Positions 22,461 through 35,370 of a stretch of 64,000 nt of DNA are shown in pieces. The notes beneath the pieces were generated by a model. The model ran no database searches. It was not told the DNA's origin and was given only the letters and a program-made list of their open reading frames with translations. Position 1 is the first letter of the stretch. The number at the start of each line of letters is the position of its first letter. The translations under genes were made by a program, and so were the position numbers. Origin of the DNA: Acanthornis magna. Its lineage: Eukaryota > Chordata > Aves > Passeriformes > Acanthizidae. The stretch is taken from contig JAWUZG010000015.1 in assembly GCA_036785705.1 (NCBI GenBank), forward strand, positions 4,913,001 through 4,977,000. Reading direction: 5' to 3'.

Positions 22461-25411
22461 CCGATGTTTTCAGGTAGGGACAGTTTATTTGCCCCTTTGA
22501 ACAAATAAGGCAAGATATTTGAGAAAGATCAAACAAAATCTCCTGTATCAAACGGAGAGGAATGCAATAAAAGTTACTGTTTCATACATATACAAACTAA
22601 AGACCCAACACTATTATATACAAACAGCCAGATCTTACAAAATAGCATTTCAAGTCAGCAGTTTATGCCAGTGTTGCTAATTTTTTTGTTACAAAAAAAG
22701 TTAAAGCTACGAACTTCACATTTGTAAGTCTCACATGACTGACACCATCAGTATCTCTGGGTTTTAGGAGCAAAGAGAATGGTTTGTCCAGAACCCTTTC
22801 CACAATGCGGATGGACCCAAGGAGCACATGAATGCAGCTTCACAATTAAGCAAGTTTTTTGCTTAAAACTTTGTCAAAACAGCCTTCCCTTATGGTACCA
22901 GCCTTGGTCTTAGCTTGGAGGACTTTGAGAAATGAACAGGTACTGTGCTCCCAGACATTCTACAAAGGGACCAAAAAGGGAAATATTTTCTCTAACAAAT
23001 TGAAAATCAGTGAAGGAGAAAATAATTCCTCTGCATTACAGCTCCAAGTGCAAGAAACATCATTAAGTCTCACCCACTGCAAGCATTTAAGAAAGGTTCA
23101 AAGACAGTTAAGCCATTGGACCAGTTTTAGTTATTTTGGTTGTTTGCTGTATTTTAAGACAATCACGTCAGCAAAGCAGAGTATTTCAAGAGTGCTTACA
23201 TTCAGTTACAGCAGTCACAGGTTGCATATTCTGTAAATAGACACCACCCCGTGGTGTTTCACCCAAAAGTTGGGGTTTCTAATGCCCTCTGATCTCTACA
23301 AAGTTACCTACACAGTGCAGAGGAAAAACTCCTTCCAGCAGAACAGGCTTGACCCATGCCACACACAGGCAGTGCACAATTTACCACATCACAGATGTCT
23401 GTGTCTGTCACAGCAGAGGTGCTGGGCCACGTCCACCAAGTGGCTTATACAAGATCCAACACTGACCCGAGAAGTCCCTCCTGACCTGGGGGAGTTTCTT
23501 TGATGCTAAGATGCTCATGAATATTGCTCACCATAAAGACACGATTAGGGCAAAGCCTATTGCACAGATTCCAGATGAGCACAGTATGAGCCCTCATGCT
23601 TCCCAACACCTGAGGCTATCAGACTGCTGGTTATCCCAGGATGTTCTCTTCCTGCAGCACCCTACATACACTGCTTACTGCCTCCCTCTTCCTTAGGGAC
23701 AGCTGTGGTCCCACTGCATTCTCAGACTGAGACAAATTGATGCAACGAGCCCTGCAGAGGGTAAGAATGGCTTGGTTCCTTTCACAGCTGTGGAGCAGAA
23801 CTGTGAGCAGCAGCCAAGAGCCTGCTCCAGAGGGGAAACAAGACCCTACGGAAACATGAAACGAACATGTCACCTCTGTAGCAGCATTTGATCCAGGAGA
23901 CACTGCTGTTTAATCATCCAGGTGATGTACCAGGGCCCTAGTTCAGAAGCATGACGTGGAAACTGTTCTCTCCATCAGAGCAAAATAAAAATGTATTGGT
24001 AGAAACACTTGCTCTGTCCAAACGTTCCATCATAAACTAGGAATACCTAAAACTACACAGCCTACAGGGCAGAGGCATTGCTCAGGCTCTGCCCTGCAAA
24101 CAGGCTTTGTTTTACTCTCCACTCTGATATGAGCTGATTGCACTGTCCTCACAGCGATTGTACATGCTTGGGTCATTGTGGCTGATTGAGCTATGCTGGG
24201 CGGGGATGGCAGGGAAATAAAAAAACTCAAAAAAACAACACAAGAGCATCCAGAGGAACTGGAAGAGACTTAACCTCTTCCAGCAGGACATTGGTAATTG
24301 TCTTCTCATCCAGATCAACTCCGCCTTCGCACCACCACCATAAACGCACATCTTTGTTAATTCAACAGTCTTTTACTTTCAGTTTGACTCTCCTGATGTG
24401 CTAAACCTTGCAGAAATGTGAAGGATTGTGAGATCAAGTTTTTATTCAAGCATCTAAAGATGTAAATTTGAAATGAAGCCTATAAAATATTTCACAAGCT
24501 GTGGAGATTTTTAAGTCCTCTTAGACACAGCCAAAGTACCTAGTTCCTGAGAGAGGTTCACACAACTTCCACCCATTCAAACACTGTTTCCTTTTCCCAG
24601 CACTCCATTCTCAGCAGGGTCTCCCTGAAGGACATTTCCAAACAGACAGACAAAGGGGTATGAGATCACTGATTGGCTTTTGGTTTTAAGTGGGTGTGGA
24701 TTTCAAAATTACAGAATGTAATTTCTTATGGAGGCACAACATGCTTTATCTACTTGTATAAATTCATAAAATACACACAACGAGGACAAAACTGAGGTCT
24801 TGAAGAAACCACACTTGCTTAAAGCACACAGTGTAAGGCATGGGGCTTATTACAGGCTTTTAAAAAAGTGAGATTTAAGTTTCTTTCAAAAGGCTGGAAC
24901 AGTCTGTACATGTTCTCACCTGCTCTCTTCAGTGACCTAAAACTTATCAGTACCTTAACAGTAGAAAGAAACAGTTAACAGCTTGAAATTGAGTCTGTGC
25001 ATTCACAAAGGAAAACAAAAACAAAAACCCCACAAAAGAATCAGCTGTTACAGACAACAATCCATATTAACTTAAACCAAAATGGACTCCTGAACGTTCA
25101 GTGGAAAAGAGTGAGCCAACTTTCATTAGCCTATTTCTATCTGGTTCCTCTGGTTTAAAAACAATCCTCCTAAAAACAGTAACAGAATTCTTTTGGAATA
25201 ATGTTTTAAATATATGTCTAACATTAAAACATACAATCAGGATTTTCCACATAACGGCATTCCTGAGTTCACAAAGGTGCTATGGAAAAATAAATGAGCA
25301 GAAGTATTGCCCTCTATTTTGCTAGCATATTTCAACAGAAATCAATCTGTTCAGTAGTCATAAAAGCAAGGGGCTGATTGTTTGAGGATGGAAGAACGTT
25401 CTACCCGTGGC
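22460..25411 (-). other. STK4: Candidate STK4 3' UTR
   Basis: Lies directly after the STK4 stop on the - strand. It is AT-rich, contains no plausible coding exon and carries two AATAAA hexamers (24441-24446 and 22484-22489). Assignment rests on position and on the known long 3' UTR of the family. The boundary is inferred from the distal hexamer. Confidence 0.45.
22484..22489 (-). terminator. STK4: Candidate distal STK4 poly(A) signal AATAAA
   Basis: On the - strand this reads AATAAA, followed by a T/G-containing stretch. It is about 2.9 kb past the STK4 stop, a reasonable length given the long 3' UTR of mammalian STK4. A second AATAAA on the same strand at 24441-24446 could give a short-3' UTR form of about 1 kb. 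Confidence 0.4.
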
Positions 25412-25570
25412 TCAGAAGTTCTGCTGCCGCCGCTTCTTGGCTTCGATGGCATCGAGGATCGGCTGCCGCTTGGACTGGTACTTCTGGCGAATCTCCTCGA
25501 TCTCCTGCTCCATCATGGGGTCCAGGGCTGAGAGCCTCTTCTGAAGCTCATCCACGCTCCAAGTCTTCAG
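25412..25570 (-). CDS. STK4: STK4 last coding exon: SARAH domain
   Basis: Encodes residues 436-487 (human numbering) and the TGA stop at 25412-25414. It forms most of the SARAH domain, the C-terminal helical dimerisation module through which MST1 homodimerises and binds SAV1 and RASSF proteins in the Hippo pathway. The protein begins LKTWSVDELQKRL and ends KKRRQQNF. Relative to human there are few substitutions, such as Thr for Ser at 439 and Ser for Leu in the KRLxALDPMM segment. The acceptor ..CCTGCCAG is at 25571-25572 and phase is 0, matching the upstream exon. The exon is 19 kb from its neighbour. Confidence 0.97.
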   Translation of the reverse strand: MKTWSVDELQKRLSALDPMMEQEIEEIRQKYQSKRQPILDAIEAKKRRQQNF

Positions 25571-26610
25571 CTGGCAGGGAGACAAAAGAGGAACAGACAC
25601 CGGCATCAGTGCAGCCACCACCCACACACCTGCAGGGATCCTGCTGCTCCTCTGACGGCCACAGCGAGGAAAATCCTTTCCCTTCCAGCAGGGAAAGACG
25701 TGAAGGGCTCTGCTCAGGGCTGCTGCTCTCAGTGAGACTGGCGTGAGCCTCAGGATACTGCTTCTGCTCATTTCACAGGTACATTACACGCTCTGGTTAC
25801 TGCAGTGTGAGCATACAAACAACCAGTGAAATGTTTCCCCCATGGAGCTGCTTTTTTAATGCTTCATTTTGCAGGCTTAGGACAGAAATGTGGCGTTGAG
25901 ATGGAGGAGAAGCGAAGTTCTCTTCTCCTCCCCTTTCCTTGCAACTAAACCTCCTTATGCTAAATGACAAAAGGAGACAGAGGAGAACAGGAAGAAAATC
26001 ATATCATTGACAAAAGCGGCATGTCAAAAAAAACAGGCAATTATGTACAACCAGGCTGAATCTCAATCATGGTGCGGAATTCACTCTGCTAAACTAGAAA
26101 CCCCAGAGCACAAACACACACCAGGTCACCCTGGGTCAGCCTCGTACTGATAAAATATGCAAGTACAATTTGTATTTTCCTGTACATGTGAAGATGTCAG
26201 GCTTGTCTGGACAAGCTCCTGCTCCCTGAATTCTCTCTCTGCCTGCCCTTTGTTTAACTGGCTGTCTTGTCCGTGCCAGTTTTTTAAGAACTGGCACAGG
26301 AAAGTTTTACTCAGTGATTACAGATGCCAAGTGTGGCCTGGGACAGTCTAGATTGTCCACAGCTACGCCCTTTATGTCATGTTGTAATACTATAACCTGT
26401 GGAACAGACAGGATTTTAGGACAGTGTTAAAAAATATGGACACTGGAAGTGCTTCAAATGTTTATTTAGACACTGGTCCTTTTCCCATCCAAGACCAAGT
26501 GACAACACAAGAGGCTGTTTTACAGCAGGACAGAAATGACTGTGCAGCACCTGCTATCAGTGAGCACCTGCTGTGGATGCTAAGAACATGCAAAATAATT
26601 TGGGTTTTTT

Positions 26611-26656
26611 CTTGTGCACAAAAACTGTCATTTCTTGTGCACAAAAACTGTCATTC
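26611..26656. repeat. 23-nt tandem duplication
   Basis: Two adjacent, nearly identical 23-nt units beginning CTTGTGCACAAAAACTGTCA start at 26611 and 26634. This looks like a local replication-slippage duplication. Confidence 0.9.
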
Positions 26657-29600
26657 CTTTTACTTTCAACAAATGTCATAATTTAGTGAGTTGTCTTTAT
26701 TTCAGTTACATGCAAGTGGGGCTGTCCTAGTTAGCTGTTAATTAGTCAGCTGTCATGGTTATTCTTCAAGCCATTTCTGAACCAAAACACACAGTGAAAT
26801 GTTTGCTGCCTACGATAAGGCAACAAATGAAAGTTTAATGACAGTTTGTATCACTCCTTAAAACTAATATTAAGATATGGAAATCCTGATCCCTTTTCCC
26901 GAGGTGGAAAAGATACCAGTCCCCAAATCACAAAGTCACCTGCTACCTGATTTCTCATAATGTCTTTTGAAATTCATTAGCATATTCTGCTAAACAAGAT
27001 CTTTCTTAGTTGCTGTATCAGGATCACAAATCCATTTTAATGATCCAGGCACATGTAAAACAACCTTTCTGCCCAGGGTATACAGTCTTTCAGCCTCTCC
27101 AATCAGGCAACTGTTCATTAGAAAGACAAAGCACTTCCTCCACAAAGATATATATTATTTATACACATTAATGCAACTTTAACAGACAGCAGTTTAAGTT
27201 GATGCATGGCACCAGTTGCCTTTTCACACTAATTTATTAAGGAGCAGGTAATTATTCAACATTCCGCTTCCTCACAGTCTAGGGAATTGAAAAGTCAAAT
27301 AAAAATGCAAAACAGAAAAAAATATTAATACAAGTGCTGAATATATATACTAAGCAGCTACAGCTCTCTCAGTGCTGGACTGTTTAAAGACAGTATTGGA
27401 ACAAATCTGAAACACCTTGCTCAAGGCTTAACCCAACTATTAGATGTCAGAAATTGCCCTAGGGCTGCAATCTTCCCTTTGAGCCTTCTCTGCCATCCTC
27501 CCGAAGCGCTGGGCGCTGCTTTGAGCCAAAACCAAAACGCCTGAGCTGGCAGGGCAGATGTACAGCGATGGTCTCTCCAGAATATTGCACATGGCAGTAA
27601 GGAAACAGTGCCCTACTGCTGTCCTTGAACAGGACGGAGCGTCACGGGACATCCTTCACAGACACCGACACACAAAGCCTTCCTGCAAAGTGTAAGAACT
27701 GTTTGCCAAGGGACACAACAGCTTTGACAATTCCCGGGACTGTGTTTGTCAGGACAGATGGCTAAACAGTATGGAAGATGCTGGAGCACAGCTAAGTGTG
27801 GGGTGGGCAAAGCCCACAGATTTATATTAATATGAACCAACTGGGAAGTGGGTTACCTGCGTGACGCAGAGCAAAGCGGCTGCTTACGGAGCCTGATCAC
27901 GGGTTAAACAGGATGGGGATGGTGGGAGAGGGAAGGGAGGCAAGTCCACGTGGTGCAGGAATCTGGGAGCACAGGAACATCCTGTGTGCAGTGCTGTGTC
28001 AGTCAGGATGAGCTAACTGCAGAGTTTTCATCGGGAATAATGGCACCCCGGCTGTGAATGCCACGCTACTCTGGGAAGAGGGGGAGAAGCCGAAGGGCAA
28101 CGCCGGTGAAAGGTCAGGAGGTGAGTGCTCAGCCCAGACGAGCTGATGGGAGACTGACAGGTGCCCCCTGGCTAATGAGAGCCGTGAGAGCCACCAGAGC
28201 AGAGGACACCCAGCCCTCTGCTCCTGCTGCGCCGCAGGCTGCGACAGCAAGAGCCCGGGGGCCTGGCCTGGGCAATTACTCAGCCTGTCCTTCCACTCAC
28301 ACACATCTTTAGAACAACAGAAAAAAAAAACCTGTTCAAAATGTGATGGCCTCCATTTCACTTTGCTGCCTGGCATTTCACGGTAAGCCAATGCCACAGA
28401 CAGGCTTTCTCCCAGAAATGAAGTTTTCCACTCCAGTATATCTGTTTCTGCAGTGGTGCACTCCTGGGACACTGACATTATTCTCTTAGAGAAACGCCAG
28501 GAGCAAAATAAGACAAGAAGGACAAGGACAGCATCTCATGACAGACGGTTACTCAGGGTAAAGGCTCAGCGCTGAGCAGCTGCAATTAGAGCTGGGCTTA
28601 GCCGAGGGCTGAGTCCCATTCCTCTCCTCACTTCTCACCAATTCCCCCGCTCTAAGAAGTCTAACTGTCTCTGTAAAAGCTGTCTATTTTTGCCCATGCT
28701 GATCAAATACCTAAGACAAACTTTTAAAGGAAGGAATCTCATTTCGAATGTAAAACCTGATACAAAATACTTGTTCTAAGGCTGGCCAAACAAATCTAAC
28801 AAAATGGTGAGGAGGCAGCACAGTGAAACTCTTCCAGCAAGCTTGCACATTGAGAAAGCTAATTTTTTAACTGATTAACAGTTGTATTTTTACTTGAGGT
28901 TTTGAGAACGATCTTAACTCTGTAAAAATGCCCAACTGAAGACAAACGTCAGAGTTGGAAGTGCTCATCTGAAAGCCTCTCACCCATGGCTGTGCCGTTT
29001 GTTTTCTTCAGACAGCACTGAGAGCAACATCTTGTTTTTATATGCTGATGATTCCTACTGTATAATTCAGAAGCACATACACAATTATATCCTTTGGAAG
29101 GACATAACCTACAGCCTTTCCATGCCTGTGCAGTAGTGATGGACAAATCAGGAACAGATCATTTGAAATACAATTTCTTCCTCAAGGAGAAGATTTGTAA
29201 GCTATTCATGACATTCCTTTGTCAGCATTTCTGACAGATTTGCAGACAACTACCCCACTGAATAATGTTCAACTCAGCAAACTGCTTCCGAGTTGCACTT
29301 CTTTCAAATTAGCATTTTAAAAACAAGGGAAAAAAAAACCCCACTGGCATTTCTTACAGTCAGGTAAAGTGTCACAGCAACATGATATTCTACTGAATGT
29401 AAATGAACCTAAGTAGCAAAAGGAGAATAAATAAAAGCTCTCTGCAGACATGTTAGACACAGCCACAGGTTTGATATTGAAGGGCACCATGGTCTGAAAT
29501 TTGTACCTCTGCTGTTCTGTCCTAAGCAGGACACAGTCCAAAGCCTTGCCACGGCATTTTTAAACAGACCGTGCCAAATTTCTGTTTCGAAAACAAACAA

Positions 29601-32600
29601 AAAATCTGTTGCAAAACACAAAGCCTGGAGAATTAACTCAGCCTCTGCCCTGTCCCCACAAAAACCAAATGAACAAAAACCCAAACGGTGAAAACTTTTT
29701 GAATTCGAAGCTGATGCAAATGATTTATCACAGTAATCTCAGTACCCACAGTCCTCACCCAGAGGAGTCCCCACAGCAAGGTCTGGAGCTGGACCAGTTT
29801 GGGACTTGGCACATCCCCTGGTCCCTCACAGCCCTTGGGCAGCACAAAGTCACCACTGCTGGGAGCAGCCTGCACTACTGACATAAATACAGCCATCCAC
29901 TAACCCCCGAGGCACTTCAGCTAGCGTTCTTATTTGCTCCTCTAGCAAAAACACTGCCAGCAAAATCCCCTTGCTGCATGAATTGTGAGCATCAAACAGA
30001 AACGAGTGGTTTCCCCACAGCTTTCACACATTTCTCCCCCAACAAAGGGTTTTGGCCAAGCTCTAGCTCACTGACTGCACAGGAATCAAAAAATATTATC
30101 TTGGGGCAAGTGGACAACATGTTCCTTCTTAAACTTTCTTTTTACTCACTGACACTGAAATTGATCCCTGCACTTAGCACAAAGCCTTTTCTTTGCTTGT
30201 CTGCAACGTTTCAGGCTATCTGGGCTTTGCTTTTAAATACTGTCTTTGAAGTCCTGAGGCTTGTGCCAAACATGAACCCTCCATCCCCTGGGTGGAGATG
30301 CAGTTGTTCCACCATCACTTTTCAAACGTGCAGATGGACCCTGACTTCTGGAACAAAACTGGAATATGAATGGCACCGGTGAGATGAAGTTCCTTTCCTC
30401 GTGGTGAAAGCGCCTGAACAGTTTTTCAGAAGGAGGATATTTTCAAGTCTTGATACTACAGCCAATCCTACAGATACAATCAGGAAGTTGTTCTCTCCTT
30501 CCCTAGCCCTTTAGTCATATCCCTCTGCCATAATTTCTGTGAGTTTGAACACTTGTCTTCCACATGGCTCAGAGTATTTTCCGAATATCCTCCCACTGTT
30601 ACCAGGAGCCCATGGCTTTTTAGGAAGAAAACACCCAGCTGCAGCAATCGCTCTGCCTGCCGTTCACCCAGATATTCCAGGTGGCATTTACTGCTCAACA
30701 TAACTTGATGTCAAACTTTAAAGTTTTATATAGCCTTTAGAAAAACCGGCTTTAGCAATTATCACTTCATAAGGGGCAGTGGGAGTTTGAAGACTAAAAT
30801 ACAGAAGTAATAAAATTGCAGCTTCCCACGCTACACAGGGAAATAAATTCTTAGTAGAAAAGATACGAGCTAGATGGGAACTAAGGAAAAAACAAATTAA
30901 TTGTCTGTTTAGCGCAGCTTTTATTGTTACAGCTTCCTTTTAAGCCTAGTTTTATGCTGCAATCTAAAAGTTCTTGACTGCATAGCCAGTGATCAAAGGC
31001 CCCCAAGAAACTCATCAATCCCATCATCAGGGAGCACAACCCACCACTTATTTGTGTGTATTTAGACCGGCAAACTAAACATGGCTTGAGAAGGGGTTTT
31101 ACCCAAATCAAGTTACCCAAGTTATGCTAAACATTAAATGCCAAATAGGAATTTGCTGTTAGAGATAATGAAAAGCACTACCACTGTAATAGAGTAGCAA
31201 CAGTCTACTTTGGAAGAACAAAACCAAGAACAACCAGCTGGGACTAAAATTGTGTGGAAGGCCCTCACAGGAGGCTGTTGATGATCACACTGATAGCAGA
31301 AGTGGCTACATATCAGAGACAAGTACAAAACAATTCCTACAAGTTCAATTAAGTGTTCAGGTGTCCTTTGGGAAGGGAGGCCCTTCACAGAAGAGAATAA
31401 TTAAACCCTTGCTTCACTTGACCTTGGCTATCAAGATGTTTCCCTTCTGATAAAACCAAGGGCACACTCACATTTCCTTCTCCAGAATGCTGCAGATCAG
31501 TTTGATGTGTATCCACCTCAACTCCTGAACTTTTCTTCTGTCACCTCCTCACACAGGGTTTTATTTTTGGGAGGAGCTCTCCCATCTGATGCCACTTGCT
31601 GTGACTATTTGTAGCAACCACCTTGGGGCAGAGCTCAGCCAGAGTGCAGTGGTGCCACAGAGACCACGAGCCAGGGAGGGGTGTCAGATCCCAAGGATTC
31701 ATCAATGTGAGCTCTGACGAGTGGAAGCGCTGAGATTATCCTGGAATTAGCTTTCTGTAACTTGAAAGACTGGTTAAACACGGCACCAATTTAATGCTCC
31801 TATCAAATATACTCTGAGGACGCAGATTACTCAAAAGTACTATGCTTTTTTTTTAAACCAGAAAAAAAAAAAAAAAGTACTCAGTTTCTCTGGCCAAAAT
31901 TAAATGTAGAAGGTGATTTCTCACCCTAAGCAGTGCTCCAGACTTTAGATCTTTTAGATGGTGATATAAATTGGTGTTGGAATAGCATGCCATTTTTTCC
32001 CATAGCATTTTTCCTGAAATGCTGCCTCAATACCACTTGGCATACTTTCAATCACTGCTCTAAAAATTAAGTGCCTTGGTCTCATTTACGTTTCCAGCAC
32101 AAGGAAGCCTTGATGTAATGTATGAGCAGGCATTAACTATTTATTCACTTTAAGTTGTCAAATGCAAAGGACACAAGGACTTACTGGCACTTTCTGACCA
32201 TTTTTCCTCATCCATCAGGTCCCTACAACTTCACAGATCTGTCAAGCAGAGCAGCCATGCTACAGAGGGGCTGCAGTAAATCAGAACAAGCCCTTGTGCC
32301 TACACAAGCACTAATTATCTTGATTTTCCTCCCTTTTAGCATCAGCATGTCAGTGAAGTTTCTCACTGTTATGAAAGCAGTGGATGAAACGCACTCATTG
32401 TGGGATTTCATGCAAGATTAAAAATATAGATATTAATCTTTCAAAAGATTTGAAAAATAAGTCTCAGCAGCACAAGCTTCTGCTTTTAATGCACCTTAAT
32501 TATTTAGGCAATGTACTGGCAAAACACATCATGGGCTGCAGCATCCAGCACCAGCCAAAACAGCACTGCAGCTACAACTTCCCAAAGAAAGAAAATGGGA

Positions 32601-35144
32601 GCTGAGATCAGGGCACATCTGGAGACTGTTCTCAGGCCACCTCACCTGAATAACAAATGGCCTTCCACACAGAAATAACACTTTCAATGAGATCATCGTA
32701 TGACCTAGAGGTCAAATCAGCTTAAGGCAGTTAGATATCTAAGTGCAATCACAGCATCACTTTTGGTGGAAGAAGAGATGAACACCACCACACACTCAGC
32801 TTCTGCTCTCCAGCTGAACTGGAAAAGTGTATCTTAATAGAGAATTATACCAGAGGAGACTCAGGGCCTCTCAAGTGAAGTGTTTGGGATGGCTGTGCCT
32901 CCCTTGCCCAGATGTGGAGTTTTACGGCTGCTGGCAGTGAAGCACCTTATCGCTACCATGCCAGCAAGGTTCCAGTTACCTTTCCTTGTAGCTCTGCTAA
33001 TTTGATTAAAATAAAGGTTCACAACACCAGACCATGGTATCTGTACTATCCCTATAGAATTACTGGAGGGCCATGTGTGCCATCCTTCTCCCTGCCAGGC
33101 ACCCTACAGACAGCAGGGACTGCAGAACTGTGGGGACACCACAGCCTGGATCAACAGCACTGGCACCCCTGGGCTGCTCTTAGCCAAGAACTGAACTTCA
33201 CTAATGCCACTGTAATCCTTACAGGGCTCAGGGAAGTTTTGGTGTCACTGCCAGTACAACCACAGAACCTCTGCAAGCTGTCATTACCCTCAGCGTTGTC
33301 CTGAAGTATTAAGTAAGAAAACCCATCCAAAGGTCTACTCATTGATATGAGTGCTGAGTGGTCATTAAAAAAAATAAAGCTTTTAAAAAAACCCAGCAAT
33401 TCATTTTAATCTTCTAAGCTCCAAGATTAAATTTCCTTTTTTAGCTTTAGTGTCAATTATGAGTATGAATAGCTCCATTCACTTCCAAAATCATCCCAAG
33501 TACTGTACACACTTCATCTAAACAAAGGGAATGACAAATTGTGTCAGTGTTATTCTGCAGCACTGAACTTCAAGAAATCCAAACCTTGAAATCTTTAGGA
33601 ACTTAGAAAGTGGCTGACTAATCCTATAACTACAAAGACAAGTTATCTCACTGTTATTCTTTTTTCAGTAACTGAATTACAAACCAAGCTAAAAGGTCAG
33701 CCTGTCTGGACTAGCAAGCAAAAAGGAAAAAAAAAAGAAAAAAAAAGTGCAAAAAAGGAGCGCCATTCGCTTTTAAAAAGCACTTGCTTGCCAGTGGTTT
33801 GATTAAATAAAAACAGCAGGGTTTTTTTTCCTTCTCTAAGTGATTATGATTTAATTTTCTTAAGTAAGAGTACAAAAATATCTCTGAACACGCTAAAATA
33901 AATCATGTCATTGGGCTTTGTGAATCTGGCTAGCTGCACACTCAAATATAAAGTATAGTGCTGACCAGTGTCGGGTTTTGCTCTTTTTTTTTTAAAGAAA
34001 AACAATGTGTCAGAAAATGCTGATACCTTTAAACCAAACTAATTTTTTTACAAATCCGAAAGGTCTAACAAAGTTCTGCTAGGAAGAGTACATATGTCCA
34101 TAATGGAGCTTCCTTCCAATCCCAGGTACCCTTCACTCCTCTCTCCCTTGCTACTAAGGCTCTGCTTCCTGAAGGATTAACAATTAATTTCTTTATTCAG
34201 GATCGCTTATCCTGAAAAAAGCAGAACAACTGAAGAATTACGAATACCTGAACTAAGAGTGATTAATTCATACAATATTGCTCAGTATGAAACATAAAAG
34301 AAGTAGTAACCAATTAATTAACACTAAATCAGTACTGGAATACAGCGTTCTTTAATGATGCGGAGTAAGAAGCATCATTAACATATCTGAAGACTTCACA
34401 CACTCCAATCTGCAAGGCACAGTGAAGGCTTAAAACACACAGTTTCAATTTCAAAGGCTTAAGACTACATCATCCATGGCAAGTAGCCATTATAGCTTTA
34501 AATAACTTGGACCTATTTATCTTAACACTTAAGAGTATTAAACTTTATTCAACAAACATTTTTGAGTCTTAGTCTCCCATTTTATTTCCGGCTCCAGGAG
34601 AGCTGCTGAGAGGGGTTTGTTTCCAGGAAGACCCCACCTCGTCAACCCAGAAGTGAGGCTTATTACAAAACCTTGGTCCAATACTGCTCTGCCTCCCTTT
34701 CTTCACTGAGGGAAAGGAGGAAACAGCCGCAATTTGAAGGCAGAGGAGACAGGAGAGAGAATTAAAAGGTTTTTGAGAAAAGAATGAATTATAGTGATTT
34801 CCAGGACATTCTGAAAAAATGAATAACTGCATGTTCATGCAGTTGTCTTTATCACAGGGGCATGTGTTTAATATTTGAGAGACAAATAGTTTTGGGGGCA
34901 ATCTCCCAGTAAACCAACTCCACAAAATCCATATCGCATGAACCTGCACAATTCACTGTGAAAGGTTTCCCCAGCTGTTCACTATTATTTGAGTATCCAT
35001 TTATAATGGCCCTGCATGATGGCAAGGCACAAAACAAGAAGGAATTAAACAGTTAATTTCTCAATAATATGTCTTTCAGACTGTATCAGTCTATATGGAT
35101 TAAGCTGCTCCCTCTTCCTCTTCCTGAAGGTCAAAGCTTTGCTT

Positions 35145-35370
35145 ATGAATCATAAAATGGTTTTTGTTGGAAGGGACCTTAAAGATCATCCAGTGCCACC
35201 CCCTGCCGTGGGCAGGGACACCTTCCAGTGTCCCAGGCTGCTCCAAGCCCCGTCCAGCCTGGCCTTGGACACTGCCAGGGATCCAGGGGCAGCCACAGCT
35301 TCTCTGAGCACCTGTGCCAGGGCCGCACACCCTCACAGGGAAGGATTTCACCCCAATACCTGACCTAAGA
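35145..35370 (-). mobile_element. CR1 LINE fragment, 3' end
   Basis: On the + strand this shows the antisense of the common avian CR1 3' region: GGAAGGGACCTTAAAGATCA near 35170, then GGGCAGGGACACCTTCCA, GGCTGCTCCAAGCCCCGTCC and CAGCCACAGCTTCTCTGAGC. The element is therefore on the - strand, in the same direction as STK4. It is a typical 5'-truncated copy of about 225 nt, with the terminal octamer repeat eroded. The sense strand corresponds to the last part of ORF2 and the short 3' UTR, with no intact frame. Confidence 0.9.
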
